From: Alistipes sp.
GTDB lineage: Bacteria > Bacteroidota > Bacteroidia > Bacteroidales > Rikenellaceae
DNA: 64,000 bases
Direction of reading: 5' to 3'
NCBI GenBank assembly: GCA_022782405.1
Contig: JALFNK010000002.1
Coordinates: forward strand, 1 to 64,000
Part shown: positions 35,308 to 46,900 of the stretch, piece by piece
Layout of the letters: the number at the start of each line of letters is the position of its first letter
How positions within the stretch are numbered: the first letter of the stretch is position 1
Notes under the pieces: model-generated
Database searches by the model: none
What the model saw: the letters and a program-made list of their open reading frames with translations, nothing else
What the model was told of the DNA's origin: nothing
Made by a program: the position numbers and the translations under genes

Positions 35308-36408
35308 ATGGCTTTACAGTGTGGTATCGTAGGGCTCCCGAACGTCGGGAAATCGACCCTCTTCAACTGCCTGTCGAACGCAAAGGCGCAGGCAGCGAAC
35401 TTTCCTTTCTGCACGATCGAACCCAACGTCGGGGTGATCACCGTGCCTGACCAGCGGCTTGTACGGCTGGCCGAAATCGACAATCCGAAACGCGTCATCC
35501 CCACGACGATCGAGATCGTCGACATCGCCGGGCTGGTCAAGGGCGCCTCGAAGGGCGAGGGTCTGGGCAACAAGTTCCTGGGCAATATCCGCAACACGAA
35601 TGCCATCATTCATGTGCTGCGCTGCTTCGACAACGGCAACATCACCCATGTGGACGGTTCGATCGACCCCGTGCGCGACAAGGAGATCATCGACACCGAA
35701 TTGCAGCTGAAGGACCTCGAGACGGTCGAAAACCGGCTTTCGAAGACCCAGAAGGCCGCCACGTCGGGCGGCGACAAGCAGGCCAAGCGGGCTGTGGAGC
35801 TGCTGCTCCAGTACAAGGCGGCCCTCGAGCAAGGCAAAAGCGCCCGCACGATCGAACTCGAAAAAGAGGACCGCAAGCTGGTCGCCGATCTGAACCTGCT
35901 CACCGACAAACCGGTGCTCTACGTCTGCAACGTCGATGAAAAGAGCGCCGCGACGGGCAACGCATACACCGAAGCGGTCCGCGCGGCCATCGCCGACGAG
36001 AAGGCCGAGATGCTCATCATCGCCGCCGCCACGGAGGCCGACATCGCCGAGCTGGAAAGCTACGAGGAGCGGCAGATGTTCCTCGAGGACCTCGGGCTCG
36101 AGGAGTCGGGCGTGGCCCGGCTGATCAAGGCGGCCTACAAGCTGCTCAACCTCGAGACCTTCTTCACCACGGGAGCCGACGAGACCCGCGCCTGGACCTA
36201 CTCGCGCGGCATGAAGGCCCCGCAGACGGCCGGCATCATCCATACCGACTTCGAACGGGGGTTCATCCGCGCCGAAGTCATCAAGTATGACGACTACGTC
36301 GCTCTCGGCTCCGAGAAGGCGTGCCGCGATGCGGGCAAGATCGGCATCGAGGGCAAGGAGTATGTCGTTCAGGACGGAGACATCATGCACTTCCTGTTCA
36401 ACGTCTGA
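35308..36408 (+). CDS. ychF: redox-regulated ATPase YchF
   Basis: A 366-residue OBG-family P-loop NTPase. The G1 motif GLPNVGKST is near residue 9. The G3 region is [17 protein letters not shown], and the G4-like NVDE near residue 207 fits an ATP-preferring enzyme. The C-terminal TGS-like domain ends [16 protein letters not shown]. YchF associates with ribosomes and is linked to oxidative stress. The start at 35308 was chosen from the family N-terminus; the longer frame has none of it. Confidence 0.96.
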   Translation: MALQCGIVGLPNVGKSTLFNCLSNAKAQAANFPFCTIEPNVGVITVPDQRLVRLAEIDNPKRVIPTTIEIVDIAGLVKGASKGEGLGNKFLGNIRNTNAIIHVLRCFDNGNITHVDGSIDPVRDKEIIDTELQLKDLETVENRLSKTQKAATSGGDKQAKRAVELLLQYKAALEQGKSARTIELEKEDRKLVADLNLLTDKPVLYVCNVDEKSAATGNAYTEAVRAAIADEKAEMLIIAAATEADIAELESYEERQMFLEDLGLEESGVARLIKAAYKLLNLETFFTTGADETRAWTYSRGMKAPQTAGIIHTDFERGFIRAEVIKYDDYVALGSEKACRDAGKIGIEGKEYVVQDGDIMHFLFNV

Positions 36409-36457
36409 CCGGAGAGACGTCAGACGAGCGTTGTCCGAACCTTAAAAACCATAAGCC

Positions 36458-37186
36458 ATGAAAAACGCGAAGTATCTGCTGATCGGCCTTGCGGCCGTCG
36501 CATGCGCCGTCATCCTGGGACGCGCCTACACCTACAAGTACCGTGCACAGGACACGATCCTCGTAACGGGACTGGGCGAAACGGAGTTCACATCGGATCT
36601 GATCGTCTGGTCGGGAGAACTCACGGCCGAGGCGCAGCAGGTTGCCGCCGGATATGCCGAGATCGAACGGAGCAAGGAGAAGGTCCAGCAGTACCTTGCA
36701 GAAAAGGGCATTCCGGCCGACGCCGTAGTCTTCGCCTTCGTGAATGTCGAAAAGCAGTACGACCCGGTATACAATGCCAACGGCAACTGGGCCGGACAGC
36801 GCTTCACGGGATACCGTCTGCGGCAGCGTTTCACGGTGGAGTCCGCCGAGGTGGAGAAGGTCGAGACCGTCTCGCGCGAAATCTCGGCTCTGATCGCCCA
36901 GGGCGTCTCGATCGAAGCCTATGCCCCGGACTACTACTACACAAAGCTCGACGATGTGAAGATGGGCCTTATCGAGACGGCTTCGGCCGACGCGCGGATG
37001 CGCGCCGAGAAGATCGCCCGCAACGCCGGCACGAAGATCGGACGCGTGGCCTCGGCCCGCATGGGCGTCTTCCAGATCACGGGAGCCAACACCAACGAGG
37101 AGTTCTCGGCCGGAGGATCGTTCAACACCTCCTCGCGCCATAAGAAGGCCCGCATTACCATGCGTGTCGAATACCGGGTAAAATAA
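36458..37186 (+). CDS. SIMPL-domain (DUF541) protein
   Basis: A 242-residue protein with one N-terminal transmembrane or signal-anchor helix (about residues 5-22, LLIGLAAVACAVILGRA). A SIMPL domain follows, recognisable from ILVTGLGETEFTSDLIVW, AEIERSKEKVQQYLAEKGI and the C-terminal KIGRVASARMGVFQI. The family is exported and its biochemical role is unclear. It lies 49 nt after ychF and 46 nt before the next gene, so probably in the same transcript. Confidence 0.88.
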   Translation: MKNAKYLLIGLAAVACAVILGRAYTYKYRAQDTILVTGLGETEFTSDLIVWSGELTAEAQQVAAGYAEIERSKEKVQQYLAEKGIPADAVVFAFVNVEKQYDPVYNANGNWAGQRFTGYRLRQRFTVESAEVEKVETVSREISALIAQGVSIEAYAPDYYYTKLDDVKMGLIETASADARMRAEKIARNAGTKIGRVASARMGVFQITGANTNEEFSAGGSFNTSSRHKKARITMRVEYRVK

Positions 37187-37232
37187 CCCCATCCGCATCG
37201 GAACGAAGTCAGAATCCCGAAAACACCGATCC

Positions 37233-38216
37233 ATGAAAATCCACATACCGTTCATATGCATCGCGCTGCTTCTCGCCTCCTGCGGAGGGCCCGAGAACCG
37301 GCCGATCTCCGAGCCGCTCACGCTCGAAGAGATCAACACGCTGCTGAAAAAGAATCCGGACTACGAAGAGGCTGTCGGTATGGCGGAACGCTTCCGGCTC
37401 ACCGCATCGACGGTGGATATGGCCCGGGCCAACGATCTGACCTATGCGGCATTGCAACAGTTTCTCGATGCGCTCTCCGACAACGAACTCCGCTCCCGCC
37501 TGAAAAAAGAGGCCGACACGGAGTGGACTGCCCTATACGGACCTACGGCAGAACAGGTACCCGGGCTGATTGCCCGTTGGCACAACTACATCGATTCGCT
37601 GAGGCTGGACCGTTACGTCTCCGTTCGGCTGCTTGCGATTGACCCGAAAGAGAGCATATTCGGTGCGGCTAAGATCACATTGGAATTCGCGCCGACGCGA
37701 GGAGCGATCGACCGGATAAAGGGCCGTTTCGGGCTTTTCCCGCGCCACATAATCCACGAATTCGACGACTTCAGCATAGCCAAGCACAACAATTTCGAAT
37801 TTCCGCAGGGCCTTCGGGGTCCGGTTCGGAAATCCACATGGATGCGCTACAGCATCTGGGATATCTCGGACGGCGACATCGCCTACAACATGTACCCCGA
37901 TCGGCCCGGACTGCCGATCAAGGAGCTGCTCGAAAAATACGTTTTCGACTATTCGGTCTCGGAACTCGTCATGAACGGCCGCGAACTGAACTTCTCCGAA
38001 ATATACGAACAGGCGCCGCAATCGATCCGGAACTACTGGGAGAGAAACGATGAGGAGCGCCCCGAGCAAACGGAAAAGCTTCTCGCGGACATCGCCCGGG
38101 AACTGCTCCTGCCCGAATTCGTCGAACGCACGCGGTATATGCGCGAATACGACGAAACCTATTTCCGCAAGAGGGATTCGCTGGCAGCCTGGCTGGTGCT
38201 CGACCGGAACATCTGA
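37233..38216 (+). CDS. predicted lipoprotein, function unknown
   Basis: A 327-residue protein with a lipobox ending LLLASC (lipid anchor Cys17). The mature part is mostly helical and charged, without a family that I recognise. It includes an N-terminal region LTLEEINTLLKKNPDYEEAV and a repeat-poor middle. It is probably in the ychF-SIMPL-lipoprotein-gltX-galM transcript, with gaps of about 50 nt. Confidence 0.72.
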   Translation: MKIHIPFICIALLLASCGGPENRPISEPLTLEEINTLLKKNPDYEEAVGMAERFRLTASTVDMARANDLTYAALQQFLDALSDNELRSRLKKEADTEWTALYGPTAEQVPGLIARWHNYIDSLRLDRYVSVRLLAIDPKESIFGAAKITLEFAPTRGAIDRIKGRFGLFPRHIIHEFDDFSIAKHNNFEFPQGLRGPVRKSTWMRYSIWDISDGDIAYNMYPDRPGLPIKELLEKYVFDYSVSELVMNGRELNFSEIYEQAPQSIRNYWERNDEERPEQTEKLLADIARELLLPEFVERTRYMREYDETYFRKRDSLAAWLVLDRNI

Positions 38217-38262
38217 AATCCTCCGCAAAACAATAAGGAATAGATAAATATTGAGAACTATC

Positions 38263-39798
38263 ATGGAAAGACCTGTTCGGGTGCGCTTCGCACCCAGTCC
38301 CACCGGACCGCTGCACATCGGCGGCGTCCGCACGGCCCTCTACAACTTCCTCTTCGCCCGGCAGCACGGAGGCACGATGATCCTCCGCATCGAGGATACA
38401 GACTCGCAGCGCTTCGTTCCCGGAGCCGAGGAGTACATCATGGAGTCGCTCCGCTGGTGCGGCATCGAGATCGACGAGGGAGTCGGGGTCGGCGGTCCCC
38501 ATGCACCCTACCGCCAGAGCGAGCGGCGCGAAATCTACCTCAAATACGCCCTGCAGCTTGTCGATGCGGGCTGGGCCTACTACGCATTCGACACGGCCGA
38601 AGAGCTCGACGCTCTGCGTCATGAGGCCGAGGCGCGCGGAGAGGCCTTCGCCTACAACTATGCCGTGCGCGAAAAGCTCGCCACCTCGCTGGCTCTGCCG
38701 GCCGAGGAGGTCCGCGCGCGCATCGACCGCGGCGACCAGTGGGTCATCCGTTTCAAGATGCCCGAAAACCGGATCGTCCGCATGGATGACCTGATCCGCG
38801 GCCATGTCGAGGTGAATACCTCGACGCTCGACGACAAGGTACTCTACAAATCGGCCGACGCCCTGCCCACCTACCATCTTGCAAACATCGTGGACGACCA
38901 CCTGATGGAGGTTTCGCACGTCATCCGCGGCGAGGAGTGGCTGCCGTCGCTGCCGCTCCACTACCTGCTCTACGAAGCCTTCGGATGGAGCGATTCGCGC
39001 CCCGAGTTCGCCCACCTGCCCCTGTTGCTCAAGCCTACGGGCGGCGGCAAGCTCTCCAAGCGCGACGGCGACAAGATGGGCTTCCCGGTCTTCCCGCTCT
39101 TCTGGAAATCTCCCGCAACGGGCGAAACGGCCCACGGATACCGCGAGGACGGCTATTTCCCCGAAGCTTTCATCAACATGCTCGCCCTGCTGGGCTGGAA
39201 TCCCGGTACGGAGCAGGAGCTCTTCACAATGCAGGAGCTTATCGACAACTTCTCGCTCGAACGCGTCTCGAAATCCGGCGCCCGCTTCCAGCCCGACAAG
39301 GCCCGCTGGTTCAACGCCCAATACATGCACCGCAAGACGGACGCCGAACTGGCCGCCGTCTACCAGCCGATCCTGCACGAGCACGGCATCGAGGTTTCGG
39401 ACGAGGTGGCCGGCAAGGCCGCAGGCATCATGAAGGAGCGCGCACAGCTGACAACCGACCTCTGGGACCTGACCTCCTACTTCTTCATCGCACCCACGGA
39501 ATACGAGGAGAAGCAGGTGCGCAAATACTGGAAAGGAGAGAATCCGGAGATCCTGCGCGAACTGCGCGGCGTGCTGGAGGGCATCGACGACTTCTCGAAG
39601 GAGCATACCGAAGAGGTCGTTCACGCCTGGATCGAACAGAAGGGCTACGGCATGGGCCAGGTGATGAACACGCTGCGTCTGGCGCTCGTAGGCGCCGGAA
39701 AGGGCCCCGGCATGTACGACGTTACGGAATTCATCGGCAAGCAGGAGTGTCTGCGGCGCATCGACCACCTGCTGGCCACGCTCAAACCCGCCGAATAA
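38263..39798 (+). CDS. gltX: glutamate--tRNA ligase
   Basis: A 511-residue class I synthetase charging tRNA-Glu. [14 protein letters not shown] near residues 8-21 is the HIGH region and [14 protein letters not shown] carries the KMSKS equivalent KLSKR. The catalytic part includes [10 protein letters not shown]. The start at 38263 (MERPVRV) is preferred over the in-frame TTG at 38251. The stop is one base before the galM ATG. Confidence 0.97.
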   Translation: MERPVRVRFAPSPTGPLHIGGVRTALYNFLFARQHGGTMILRIEDTDSQRFVPGAEEYIMESLRWCGIEIDEGVGVGGPHAPYRQSERREIYLKYALQLVDAGWAYYAFDTAEELDALRHEAEARGEAFAYNYAVREKLATSLALPAEEVRARIDRGDQWVIRFKMPENRIVRMDDLIRGHVEVNTSTLDDKVLYKSADALPTYHLANIVDDHLMEVSHVIRGEEWLPSLPLHYLLYEAFGWSDSRPEFAHLPLLLKPTGGGKLSKRDGDKMGFPVFPLFWKSPATGETAHGYREDGYFPEAFINMLALLGWNPGTEQELFTMQELIDNFSLERVSKSGARFQPDKARWFNAQYMHRKTDAELAAVYQPILHEHGIEVSDEVAGKAAGIMKERAQLTTDLWDLTSYFFIAPTEYEEKQVRKYWKGENPEILRELRGVLEGIDDFSKEHTEEVVHAWIEQKGYGMGQVMNTLRLALVGAGKGPGMYDVTEFIGKQECLRRIDHLLATLKPAE

Positions 39799-39799
39799 G

Positions 39800-40855
39800 A
39801 TGGTAGATATCCAACAGCATGTCTGGGGCATGACCCCCGAAGGTGAGGCGATCATCCTCTACACGCTGCGCAATGACCGCGGCGCCGAGGTGCGCCTCAC
39901 GAACTACGGCGCGGCAATCGTCGCCGCCGTGATGCCCGACCGCGAAGGCCGCATGGCCGACGTCGTGCTGGGATACAGGCGTCCCGAAGGCTATTTCCAC
40001 GACGGTGCCGCCGCCGGCAAGAGCGTGGGCCGCTGCGCCAACCGCATCGCCTACGGCAGGATGACCGTCGAGGGCAAGGAGTATGCGCTCGAGGTGAACA
40101 ACGGTGTGAACCACCTGCACGGCGGCACGAAGAACTTTGCCAACCGGGTCTGGGAGAGCCGCGTGGAGACCAACCGCGTGGTCATGACGCTCCTTTCGGA
40201 AGATGGCGACCAGGGCTATCCGGGTGAGCTGTGCGTCGAGGCGATTTTCGACTTCGACGACGACTGCGCACTGGAGATCACCTACCTGGCCCGCACCGAC
40301 CGGACAACCGTCGTGAACCTCACGAACCACGTCTATTTCAACCTGGCAGGAGAAGATTCGGGGTCGGTTCTCGACCACGAGCTGCAGCTCAACGCCTCGA
40401 AGGTGCTCGAAATGAACGAGCGGCAGATCCCCACGGGACAACTGCTCGACGTGGAGGGCACACCGCAGGATTTCCGGACGTTCCGGGCCTTCCGCCCCGG
40501 CATCGACGCCGAGTTCAACCACATCCGCGACTTCAAGGGCTACGACCATCCCTTCGTCATCGACGGCTGGAAGCCCAACATTCTGGGCGAGGTGGGCACG
40601 CTGCGCGACCCGCGTTCGGGCCGCCGGGTCGAGGTGCTCTCGTCGCAGCCCAACGTGATGATCTACACGGGCAACTGGCTCGCGGGCGGCTGTCCCGAGA
40701 CCAAGCACGGCGGGCAGTATGCCGACTACGACGGCGTGGCCATCGAATGCCAGAACTACCCCGATGCCGTGAACCACGCCGACTTCCCGTCGCCGTTGCT
40801 CCACCCGGGCGAAACCTACTGCCAGAAGATCGTTTTCCGCTTCGGAATCTGCTGA
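39800..40855 (+). CDS. galM: aldose 1-epimerase (galactose mutarotase)
   Basis: A 351-residue enzyme interconverting alpha and beta anomers of aldohexoses. The catalytic His is in NLTNHVYFNLAG near residue 175 and the general base Glu is in VAIECQNYPDA near residue 315. Other family segments are VGRCANRIAYG and VNNGVNHLHGG. No signal peptide. It starts one base after the gltX stop, so probably translated from the same mRNA. Confidence 0.95.
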   Translation: MVDIQQHVWGMTPEGEAIILYTLRNDRGAEVRLTNYGAAIVAAVMPDREGRMADVVLGYRRPEGYFHDGAAAGKSVGRCANRIAYGRMTVEGKEYALEVNNGVNHLHGGTKNFANRVWESRVETNRVVMTLLSEDGDQGYPGELCVEAIFDFDDDCALEITYLARTDRTTVVNLTNHVYFNLAGEDSGSVLDHELQLNASKVLEMNERQIPTGQLLDVEGTPQDFRTFRAFRPGIDAEFNHIRDFKGYDHPFVIDGWKPNILGEVGTLRDPRSGRRVEVLSSQPNVMIYTGNWLAGGCPETKHGGQYADYDGVAIECQNYPDAVNHADFPSPLLHPGETYCQKIVFRFGIC

Positions 40856-40887
40856 TTCCGCCGGTAACGACAACCGGCATTCCGCAC

Positions 40888-40921
40888 AAAGCCCCCATAC
40901 CGGAAGGTCGGGGGCTTTTTT
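40888..40921 (+). terminator. terminator of the ychF-galM operon
   Basis: Stem AAAGCCCCC / GGGGGCTTT with a 13-nt loop and six T. Confidence 0.85.
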
Positions 40922-41047
40922 CACGGTATCGACGGAATCTTTCGCCGGAGTCCCGCTCTTTGACCGGACAGACAGACGCAAGAAGGAAATCCCCCCGAAG
41001 AGGGAATAAACCGATCATTTTACAGGCCATAACGAACTCGTCAAATC

Positions 41048-41824
41048 ATGATTCGACTTACATCGAAAACGGCAAGGGTACTGTATTCCATCCTTGCGAG
41101 CGTGATTATCATCCTCTTCTGGAGAAACCTCGGCTTTGCAGCCGCACTTTTCGACGTACCGGGCAACTCGATCCTCGGTCTGTCGATAAAGACTCTGCTT
41201 CTTACACTCATCGCTTTGGTTTTGACAATGGTCGTAATTAAGCCGAAAGAGCTGTTTTCTTTTCTCGGGTTGAGCGGAAATATCCTCAAGGGCTGCGGAA
41301 TCGCACTCCTGTGTGTGCTGCCGCTGTATCTCATATTTCCCGTTTTCGGAAACTTCAATACGGAATTGACATGCTCCGTGATTTATGACAGGGCCATCCT
41401 GACCGGGTTCAAGGAGGAGCTGGTGTTCCGGGCTTTTATGTTCGGGTTGCTTTTCCGGTATGCAAAAACCGGCTTTTTCTGGGCAGTCATATTACCAGCC
41501 CTCTATTTTGGCTCCGTGCATCTCTATCAAGGGCACGATGTTCTTTCGGCACTTGCGGCTTTCGGCGTAACCTTCATCGGGGCACTCTATTTCAGCTGGA
41601 TATACGTCGAATGGAATTTCAACCTATGGATTCCTGCCGGATTGCATATACTGATGAACGGAGCGTGGTTTATCTTCACCCTGGAAGGTACTGAAGTCGC
41701 AGCAGGAGGCTTGATTTCCAATATTGCCCGAATGATCAGCATTGCATTGGCTGGTGTCATCACGGTCCATTATCACAAAAAGAGAGGCGAGAAAGTCTTT
41801 GATTATCCCATCTGGAAAATCTGA
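41048..41824 (+). CDS. CPBP (CAAX-like) intramembrane protease
   Basis: A 258-residue membrane protein with about seven hydrophobic segments. The CPBP family core is visible: Glu-Glu in FKEELVFRAFMFGLLFR (EExxxR motif), then a His in FGSVHLYQG, and a second His in IPAGLHILMNGAW. These residues form the metal or acid-base site. The substrate and role are unknown; some members act in bacteriocin immunity. The gene is monocistronic and lower in GC than its neighbours, which may point to acquisition. Confidence 0.88.
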   Translation: MIRLTSKTARVLYSILASVIIILFWRNLGFAAALFDVPGNSILGLSIKTLLLTLIALVLTMVVIKPKELFSFLGLSGNILKGCGIALLCVLPLYLIFPVFGNFNTELTCSVIYDRAILTGFKEELVFRAFMFGLLFRYAKTGFFWAVILPALYFGSVHLYQGHDVLSALAAFGVTFIGALYFSWIYVEWNFNLWIPAGLHILMNGAWFIFTLEGTEVAAGGLISNIARMISIALAGVITVHYHKKRGEKVFDYPIWKI

Positions 41825-41967
41825 CTTTTTTCATTTTTACGCACAAGACAGAACGCACCATGCAGGCGACATTTTCCAGCATGTGGACGTGGCGGTTTTC
41901 ATCTCCACCGATTGCTCCACCCAAAGGTGCCGGAAACCGCTGTTTTTTGCGCTGCCGGCGAAAAGAG

Positions 41968-42000
41968 AAAACCCTGATTTCGTTTGAAAATCAGGGTTTT
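41968..42000 (-). terminator. terminator of tRNA-Phe
   Basis: Stem AAAACCCTGATTT / AAATCAGGGTTTT with a 7-nt loop; on the minus strand a T-rich tail follows. It lies 24 bp downstream of the tRNA. The 41825-41967 interval holds no gene that I can support. Confidence 0.8.
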
Positions 42001-42024
42001 GCAACTTCTTGCTTCTCTTCAATG

Positions 42025-42097
42025 TGGTACCACCAGGAATCGAACCGGGGACACAAGGATTTTCAGTCCTTTGCTCTACCAACTGAGCTATGGCACC
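42025..42097 (-). tRNA. tRNA-Phe (anticodon GAA)
   Basis: On the minus strand, the acceptor GGTGCCA (42091-42097) pairs with TGGTACC with one G-T pair. The D-arm reads AGCTCAGTTGGTAGAGC, the anticodon loop is CTGAAAA with GAA at 42062-42064, and the T arm is CCCGGTTCGATTCCTGG. CCA is not encoded. Confidence 0.95.
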
Positions 42098-42133
42098 ATC
42101 CCGACTAACGGAGCGTTCCGTATTATCGTGGTG

Positions 42134-42164
42134 CAAAGGTAAGCAAATTTTCCCGATTTGCAAA
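42134..42164 (-). promoter_or_regulatory. promoter of tRNA-Phe
   Basis: Minus-strand TTTG (42161-42164), 19 bp, TACCTTTG (42134-42141), followed by CACC. The element closely resembles rrn P2, including the GCAAATTTTC spacer sequence on the plus strand. Confidence 0.82.
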
Positions 42165-42234
42165 AATTTCAGTATTTTTTTCCGGAAAAATTCCGTTTCG
42201 GAATATAACAACAGCCGATTACACTTCTGCCGAC

Positions 42235-42266
42235 AAAAAATCCCGGGCCAACAAGCGGCCCGGGAC
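42235..42266 (-). terminator. terminator of the first susCD operon
   Basis: A perfect 9-bp stem TCCCGGGCC / GGCCCGGGA with a 7-nt loop and a run of T on the minus strand. Confidence 0.87.
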
Positions 42267-42305
42267 TTCTCAAACAAGCGCATTGCGCATATTCAATCCG
42301 TTCTA

Positions 42306-43901
42306 TCAGGGGTTCTGATCCGATGCGGGGATCTTGTCGTTATTCTCGATCTCTGAAATGGGGATCTGATAGAGGAACTTTACATCTTCCTGATCGGCAT
42401 AGAGCTTGCCCACATCGTAGTGGTTGTTCGCCGCGCCCCAGGTCTGGTCCGTACGATCCACCGGAATATTCAGACGGCGGTTGTCCAGATACTCGATACC
42501 CTCGCCCCAAAACTCGACACGTTTCTGGAAGTTGATCTCCTCGATAAGCGAAGCCTTGTCCGTGAAGGTATAGTTGTAATCCGGCTGGCGGGTCTTCATG
42601 AAGTCGTTGAGTTCCGTAACTGCCGAGGCATCCCCCTTATGAGCCAGAGCTTCGGCCTTGATCAGGTAGGCCTCCTCGGAACGCAGGTAGATGTAGTCGC
42701 CCAGATTCCATCCCGTGCCGTCACCTCCCGTTGCCACAATCTGGTCGCGGCCGGCACCGATGAACTTGACGGACTGATACTCCACATAAGCGGCATGTTG
42801 CGTATCACGGAGCGTCGTTACACGACCTTTGGGCGTATCCACTCCGGTCGAACGGTCGCAGCAGAACCACATCAGACGGATATCGTTATCGGCGATACGG
42901 TCCACGAACGGCTTGAAGCCCGCACGCCATACACCGATGCCGGCATATCCCGCACCATATACATCCATCTGCGAGAACCACGACATGTAGGTCGTCGCAT
43001 TATCGGACGTAATGTTGCAGCCGAACACCACGTCGGGAAGCGAAATGTCGCTGAAGCCCTGCAGAATCTGATCCTCGGTCGTCAGCACGGGGAAGTTGTC
43101 GATAACCACCTGTGCGTACTTGATCGCATTGTCCCAGTCGTGTATCACCATGTAGGCACGGGCCAGGTGCATGGCCACGACGCAACCGTCGATATCCTCG
43201 GGCGAAGAGGTCTTAATCTGGCCGATCTGCTCGAAGATCTTGTACGAGTTGCCCAGGTCATTAAGGATCTGCGTATAGATTGTCTTCAGCGTCGAACGGG
43301 GCTGATCTCCCTCGGTTTCTTCGGTAATCAACGGTACGCAGAGTTCTTCCGAGTGATCGTAGGTCGTGCCTTTACCCCACTTCGTATCATCGGCGCCCAC
43401 ATAGTAGGAGAACGAGTAGAGGTAGGTAAGCTGCAGGTAGGCATAGCCGCGGAAGCCGAGTGCGATGGCACGGTACTTCTGCACCGTGGGATCTGTCGAT
43501 TCGGGATCGCACTCACGCAGAATGCTGTTGGCATTGGCGATCGTATTGTAATACTCGCGCCAGCGGTTGGCCGTCGGCACATAGTTCTGACCACGATAGT
43601 CGAGAATATAGTGGTAGATACTCATCGCATACATACCCGTCATGACCATATCGTTGCCCATGAGCGAGGTCAGATAGTCGAAACTTTTCTGACCGAAGTA
43701 GTTGTGCGACACATCGGTATAGACATACTGCTGCAGGTCCTGATACATGCCGACCAACGTCGCCGAAAATGCCTTGTCGGGATCGCTCTGCGAGATCTCC
43801 TCTCTTTTACCGTCGGTCAGGTATCCCGTTACATCGGCGTCCTCGATACACGACGCAAACAGTACGGGAACGCACATCAGCGATATAATGATTTTTTTCA
43901 T
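42306..43901 (-). CDS. SusD/RagB-family lipoprotein (locus 1)
   Basis: A 531-residue outer-membrane substrate-binding lipoprotein that caps its SusC partner. The signal MKKIIISLMCVPVLFAS precedes lipid Cys18. Typical SusD elements are TANRWREYYNTIANANSILREC, AIALGFRGYAYLQLTYLY, YIYLRSEEAYLIKAEALAH and FQKRVEFWGEGIEYLDNRR. The gene follows susC1 with a 24-nt gap and ends before a strong terminator. The first ATG of the coding frame is at 43901; the longer frame starts with TTG. Substrate unknown. Confidence 0.95.
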   Translation of the reverse strand: MKKIIISLMCVPVLFASCIEDADVTGYLTDGKREEISQSDPDKAFSATLVGMYQDLQQYVYTDVSHNYFGQKSFDYLTSLMGNDMVMTGMYAMSIYHYILDYRGQNYVPTANRWREYYNTIANANSILRECDPESTDPTVQKYRAIALGFRGYAYLQLTYLYSFSYYVGADDTKWGKGTTYDHSEELCVPLITEETEGDQPRSTLKTIYTQILNDLGNSYKIFEQIGQIKTSSPEDIDGCVVAMHLARAYMVIHDWDNAIKYAQVVIDNFPVLTTEDQILQGFSDISLPDVVFGCNITSDNATTYMSWFSQMDVYGAGYAGIGVWRAGFKPFVDRIADNDIRLMWFCCDRSTGVDTPKGRVTTLRDTQHAAYVEYQSVKFIGAGRDQIVATGGDGTGWNLGDYIYLRSEEAYLIKAEALAHKGDASAVTELNDFMKTRQPDYNYTFTDKASLIEEINFQKRVEFWGEGIEYLDNRRLNIPVDRTDQTWGAANNHYDVGKLYADQEDVKFLYQIPISEIENNDKIPASDQNP

Positions 43902-43925
43902 ATTCTTCAAATGCTGTTTAAGAGA

Positions 43926-46900
43926 TTAGAACGTAAGGTTGATACCGCCGGAGATGATGCGCATGGGTGAATAACCGCCATAGCTATCATTGCCACCACT
44001 CATCGAGACACGGGGATCGAAGCCCTGACGCTTCGACCACAGAGCCAGGTTGTCTGCCGTTACGAAGATGCGCAGTCCCTCGATACCGAGCTTGTCGAGC
44101 CAGGTACGCGGCAGCGTGTAGCCCAGCGTCAGGTTGCGGATGCTGAAATACGAAGCCTTGATGAGGTGGGCATCAGACGTCTGCGTATAGGAGTTCGACG
44201 AATCCACCGCATTCCAGATCGGGAATTCACCCTTTCCGGTCTCGGGGTTGAAGGTCTTCCACATGTCCTTGTTGTGGCCCACATAGTAGGAGATGCTCAT
44301 GCCCGAGAGATAATCGCTGTCGTATGCCCAGCCGCCGATCTGGAAAGCCGTGGCAATCGAGAGGTCAATGCCCTTGTACTTGAGGACGGTGCTCAAACCT
44401 CCGTTGAAATCGGGCAGCGCCGACTTGCCGAGATAGTACTTCGTAGCGTTGCTGTAGGTCGTGGTCTTCTCCCGGGTTACCCCGTCCTCTCCCGCAACGT
44501 CCATGTACCACTGAGGCTGACCTTTCTCGTTCATGCCTGCATACATGTAAGTGAAGTATTCATAACGGCTCTTGCCCTCCATGAGTTTGAACGAACCGGA
44601 GGTAATACCGTCGACCTTGTTCTCCTCGGGAAGCGTCAGCACCTCGTTGCTGTAGTGCGAACCCACGATCGAAACGGTCCACTGGAAATCACGCTTCTTG
44701 AAGATGTCGACGTTCAACTCGAACTCGACGCCTTCGTTGCGCATCGAACCGATGTTCTCCCAGTTGTAGGGACGGCCGGCCGTCGAGAATGCCAGCGGAC
44801 GCTGGAAGAGCATGTCGTCGGTCTTACGGTAGAAGTAGTCCACCGATCCGTAAACGCGGTCCCACAGGCGGAAGTCGAGACCCACATCGAAGGTCTTCTG
44901 CTTCTCCCACGTCAGATCGGGATTACCGTAGAAGGCAATGCTGGTAGCCAGCTCCGAACCGGTCCACGACACCGAATACTGATCCTGATAGGGCGTATAG
45001 GCATAGAGGTAGCCCGGGAGAATATTCTCATTACCCTGCGTACCGTACGATGCACGGAGTTTCAGGTCGTTGAGCCACGAGGATGCACCCTGCATGAAGT
45101 TCTCGCCCGAGATACGCCATGCGGCACCCACCGACCAGAAATTACCCCAGCGGTCGAGGAAACGCGACGTACCGTCGCGACGGAACGCTGCCGAAAGATA
45201 GTACTTGTGTGCATAGTTGTAGTCGGCCATGGCGAAGTAACCCTCGATATTGTGGTCGGCCGTGTAGCTGGTCATCGACTCCATCTGTCCGCCGTTCGAA
45301 AGTTCGGGGTTCAGCGGGTTGTAGAACTGCGTCTTCTGACCGTCGAAATAGTCGTTGCGATACTGATAGTACTCATGACCGATCTTGGCCGAGATACCGT
45401 GCTCGCCGATCTGCTTGTCGTATGCCAGGATCTGGTTGAAGTTGGTCGTGGCCGTATTGATATTTCCCTTCGTACCGCGGCCGCCGAACGACATGCCGTC
45501 ACCGACCTTCGTCGAATAGAACAGTGTCTCGTAGTCGTTCGTGAAGTCGTAGCTGTAGTTGGCCGTGAAAGTGAAGTCCTTGAGGAACCTGATCTGCACA
45601 TAGGAGCGCGACGTGAGGTTGTTGTACACCGCACGGCGGATATCCTCCGACATACTGCAGATGATATTCGAGTTCTGGCCCGTAGGACGCGATCCGACAG
45701 AGGTGCCGTCGGTCTCGCCGTTACCCGTATCGTACATCGGCGTGCCGTCCTCGTTGTACTTCATGTTTCCTTCGGCGTCATAGGCGTGAACGGGATAGAT
45801 CGGGGCCCAGTCGCGGGCTACGGCAAAGGGGTTCGATGCCAGACCGACACCCTCCTGGACACCGTTTTGCGTGGCACGCGAATAGGCGATGTTCGTACCC
45901 ACCTTCAGCCACTTGGTCAGCTGCGTATTGACATTGACACGGGCCGTAATACGCTCGTACGAGGAGCCGATAATATAGGAATCATTGTCCAGATAACCCA
46001 TCGACAGATAGTAGTCGCTCTTGTCGCTGCCGCCCGAGGCCGAAGCCACATACTCCTGACGGAACGAGTTCTTGAAGAGCGCATCGGCGAAGGTATCGTC
46101 ATAACGCTTGCGCGCATTGGCATTCAACTTGCCGTCGAGGCCCACGAGTTGTTCGCCCTCGGGAATGATGAAGGCATTGTAATTACCCAGCTCCTTGAGC
46201 AGGTTTGTCGAAGCATACTGGGCAGCCTGATCGAGTTCGTAACCATTGGCCCAGGCCGTATTGCGCAAACCATACCAAACCAACTCATAAAACTCGCCCT
46301 GATCGGTTACCATGTTGTAATCCTTATAAGCGCGCTGTGCGACGCCCCAGGTACCCTGGAACTGCACGGTGAGCTTCTCCTTGCGGCCTGTTTTGGTCGT
46401 TACCATCACCACGCCGCCTGCGGCACGCGAGCCGTACAGCGAGTTCGATACGGCATCCTTCGACACGGAGATCGATTCGATATCCGCAGGGTTGATGTCC
46501 GAGAGCTTGCCGTTGAAGGGGACGCCGTCCACAACTATCAGGGCCTCGTTGCTGGCCGAGAGCGAACCGACACCGCGCACAACGATCGAAGCATCACTAC
46601 CGGGCTGCCCCGAGGAGCTTACAATCTGAAGACCCGCCACGGCGCCCTCCAGCGCATTCGAAACCGATGCCGACTGCGAATTGCTGATGATCTCGCCCTT
46701 TACCTTGCTCACCGAACCCACAAGGTCCTGCTTGCGTTTGGTACCGAAGGCCACGACTGTAACCTCGTCGATCGTTTTCGTATCTTCGGAAAGTTGAATC
46801 TCAACCGATGTACGGCCGTTCACAGCCACCGACCGAGTCTGGTAACCGATGAACGAAACCTGCAAAACGCCATCGGCTGGGGCCGAAACGGAGAATTTGC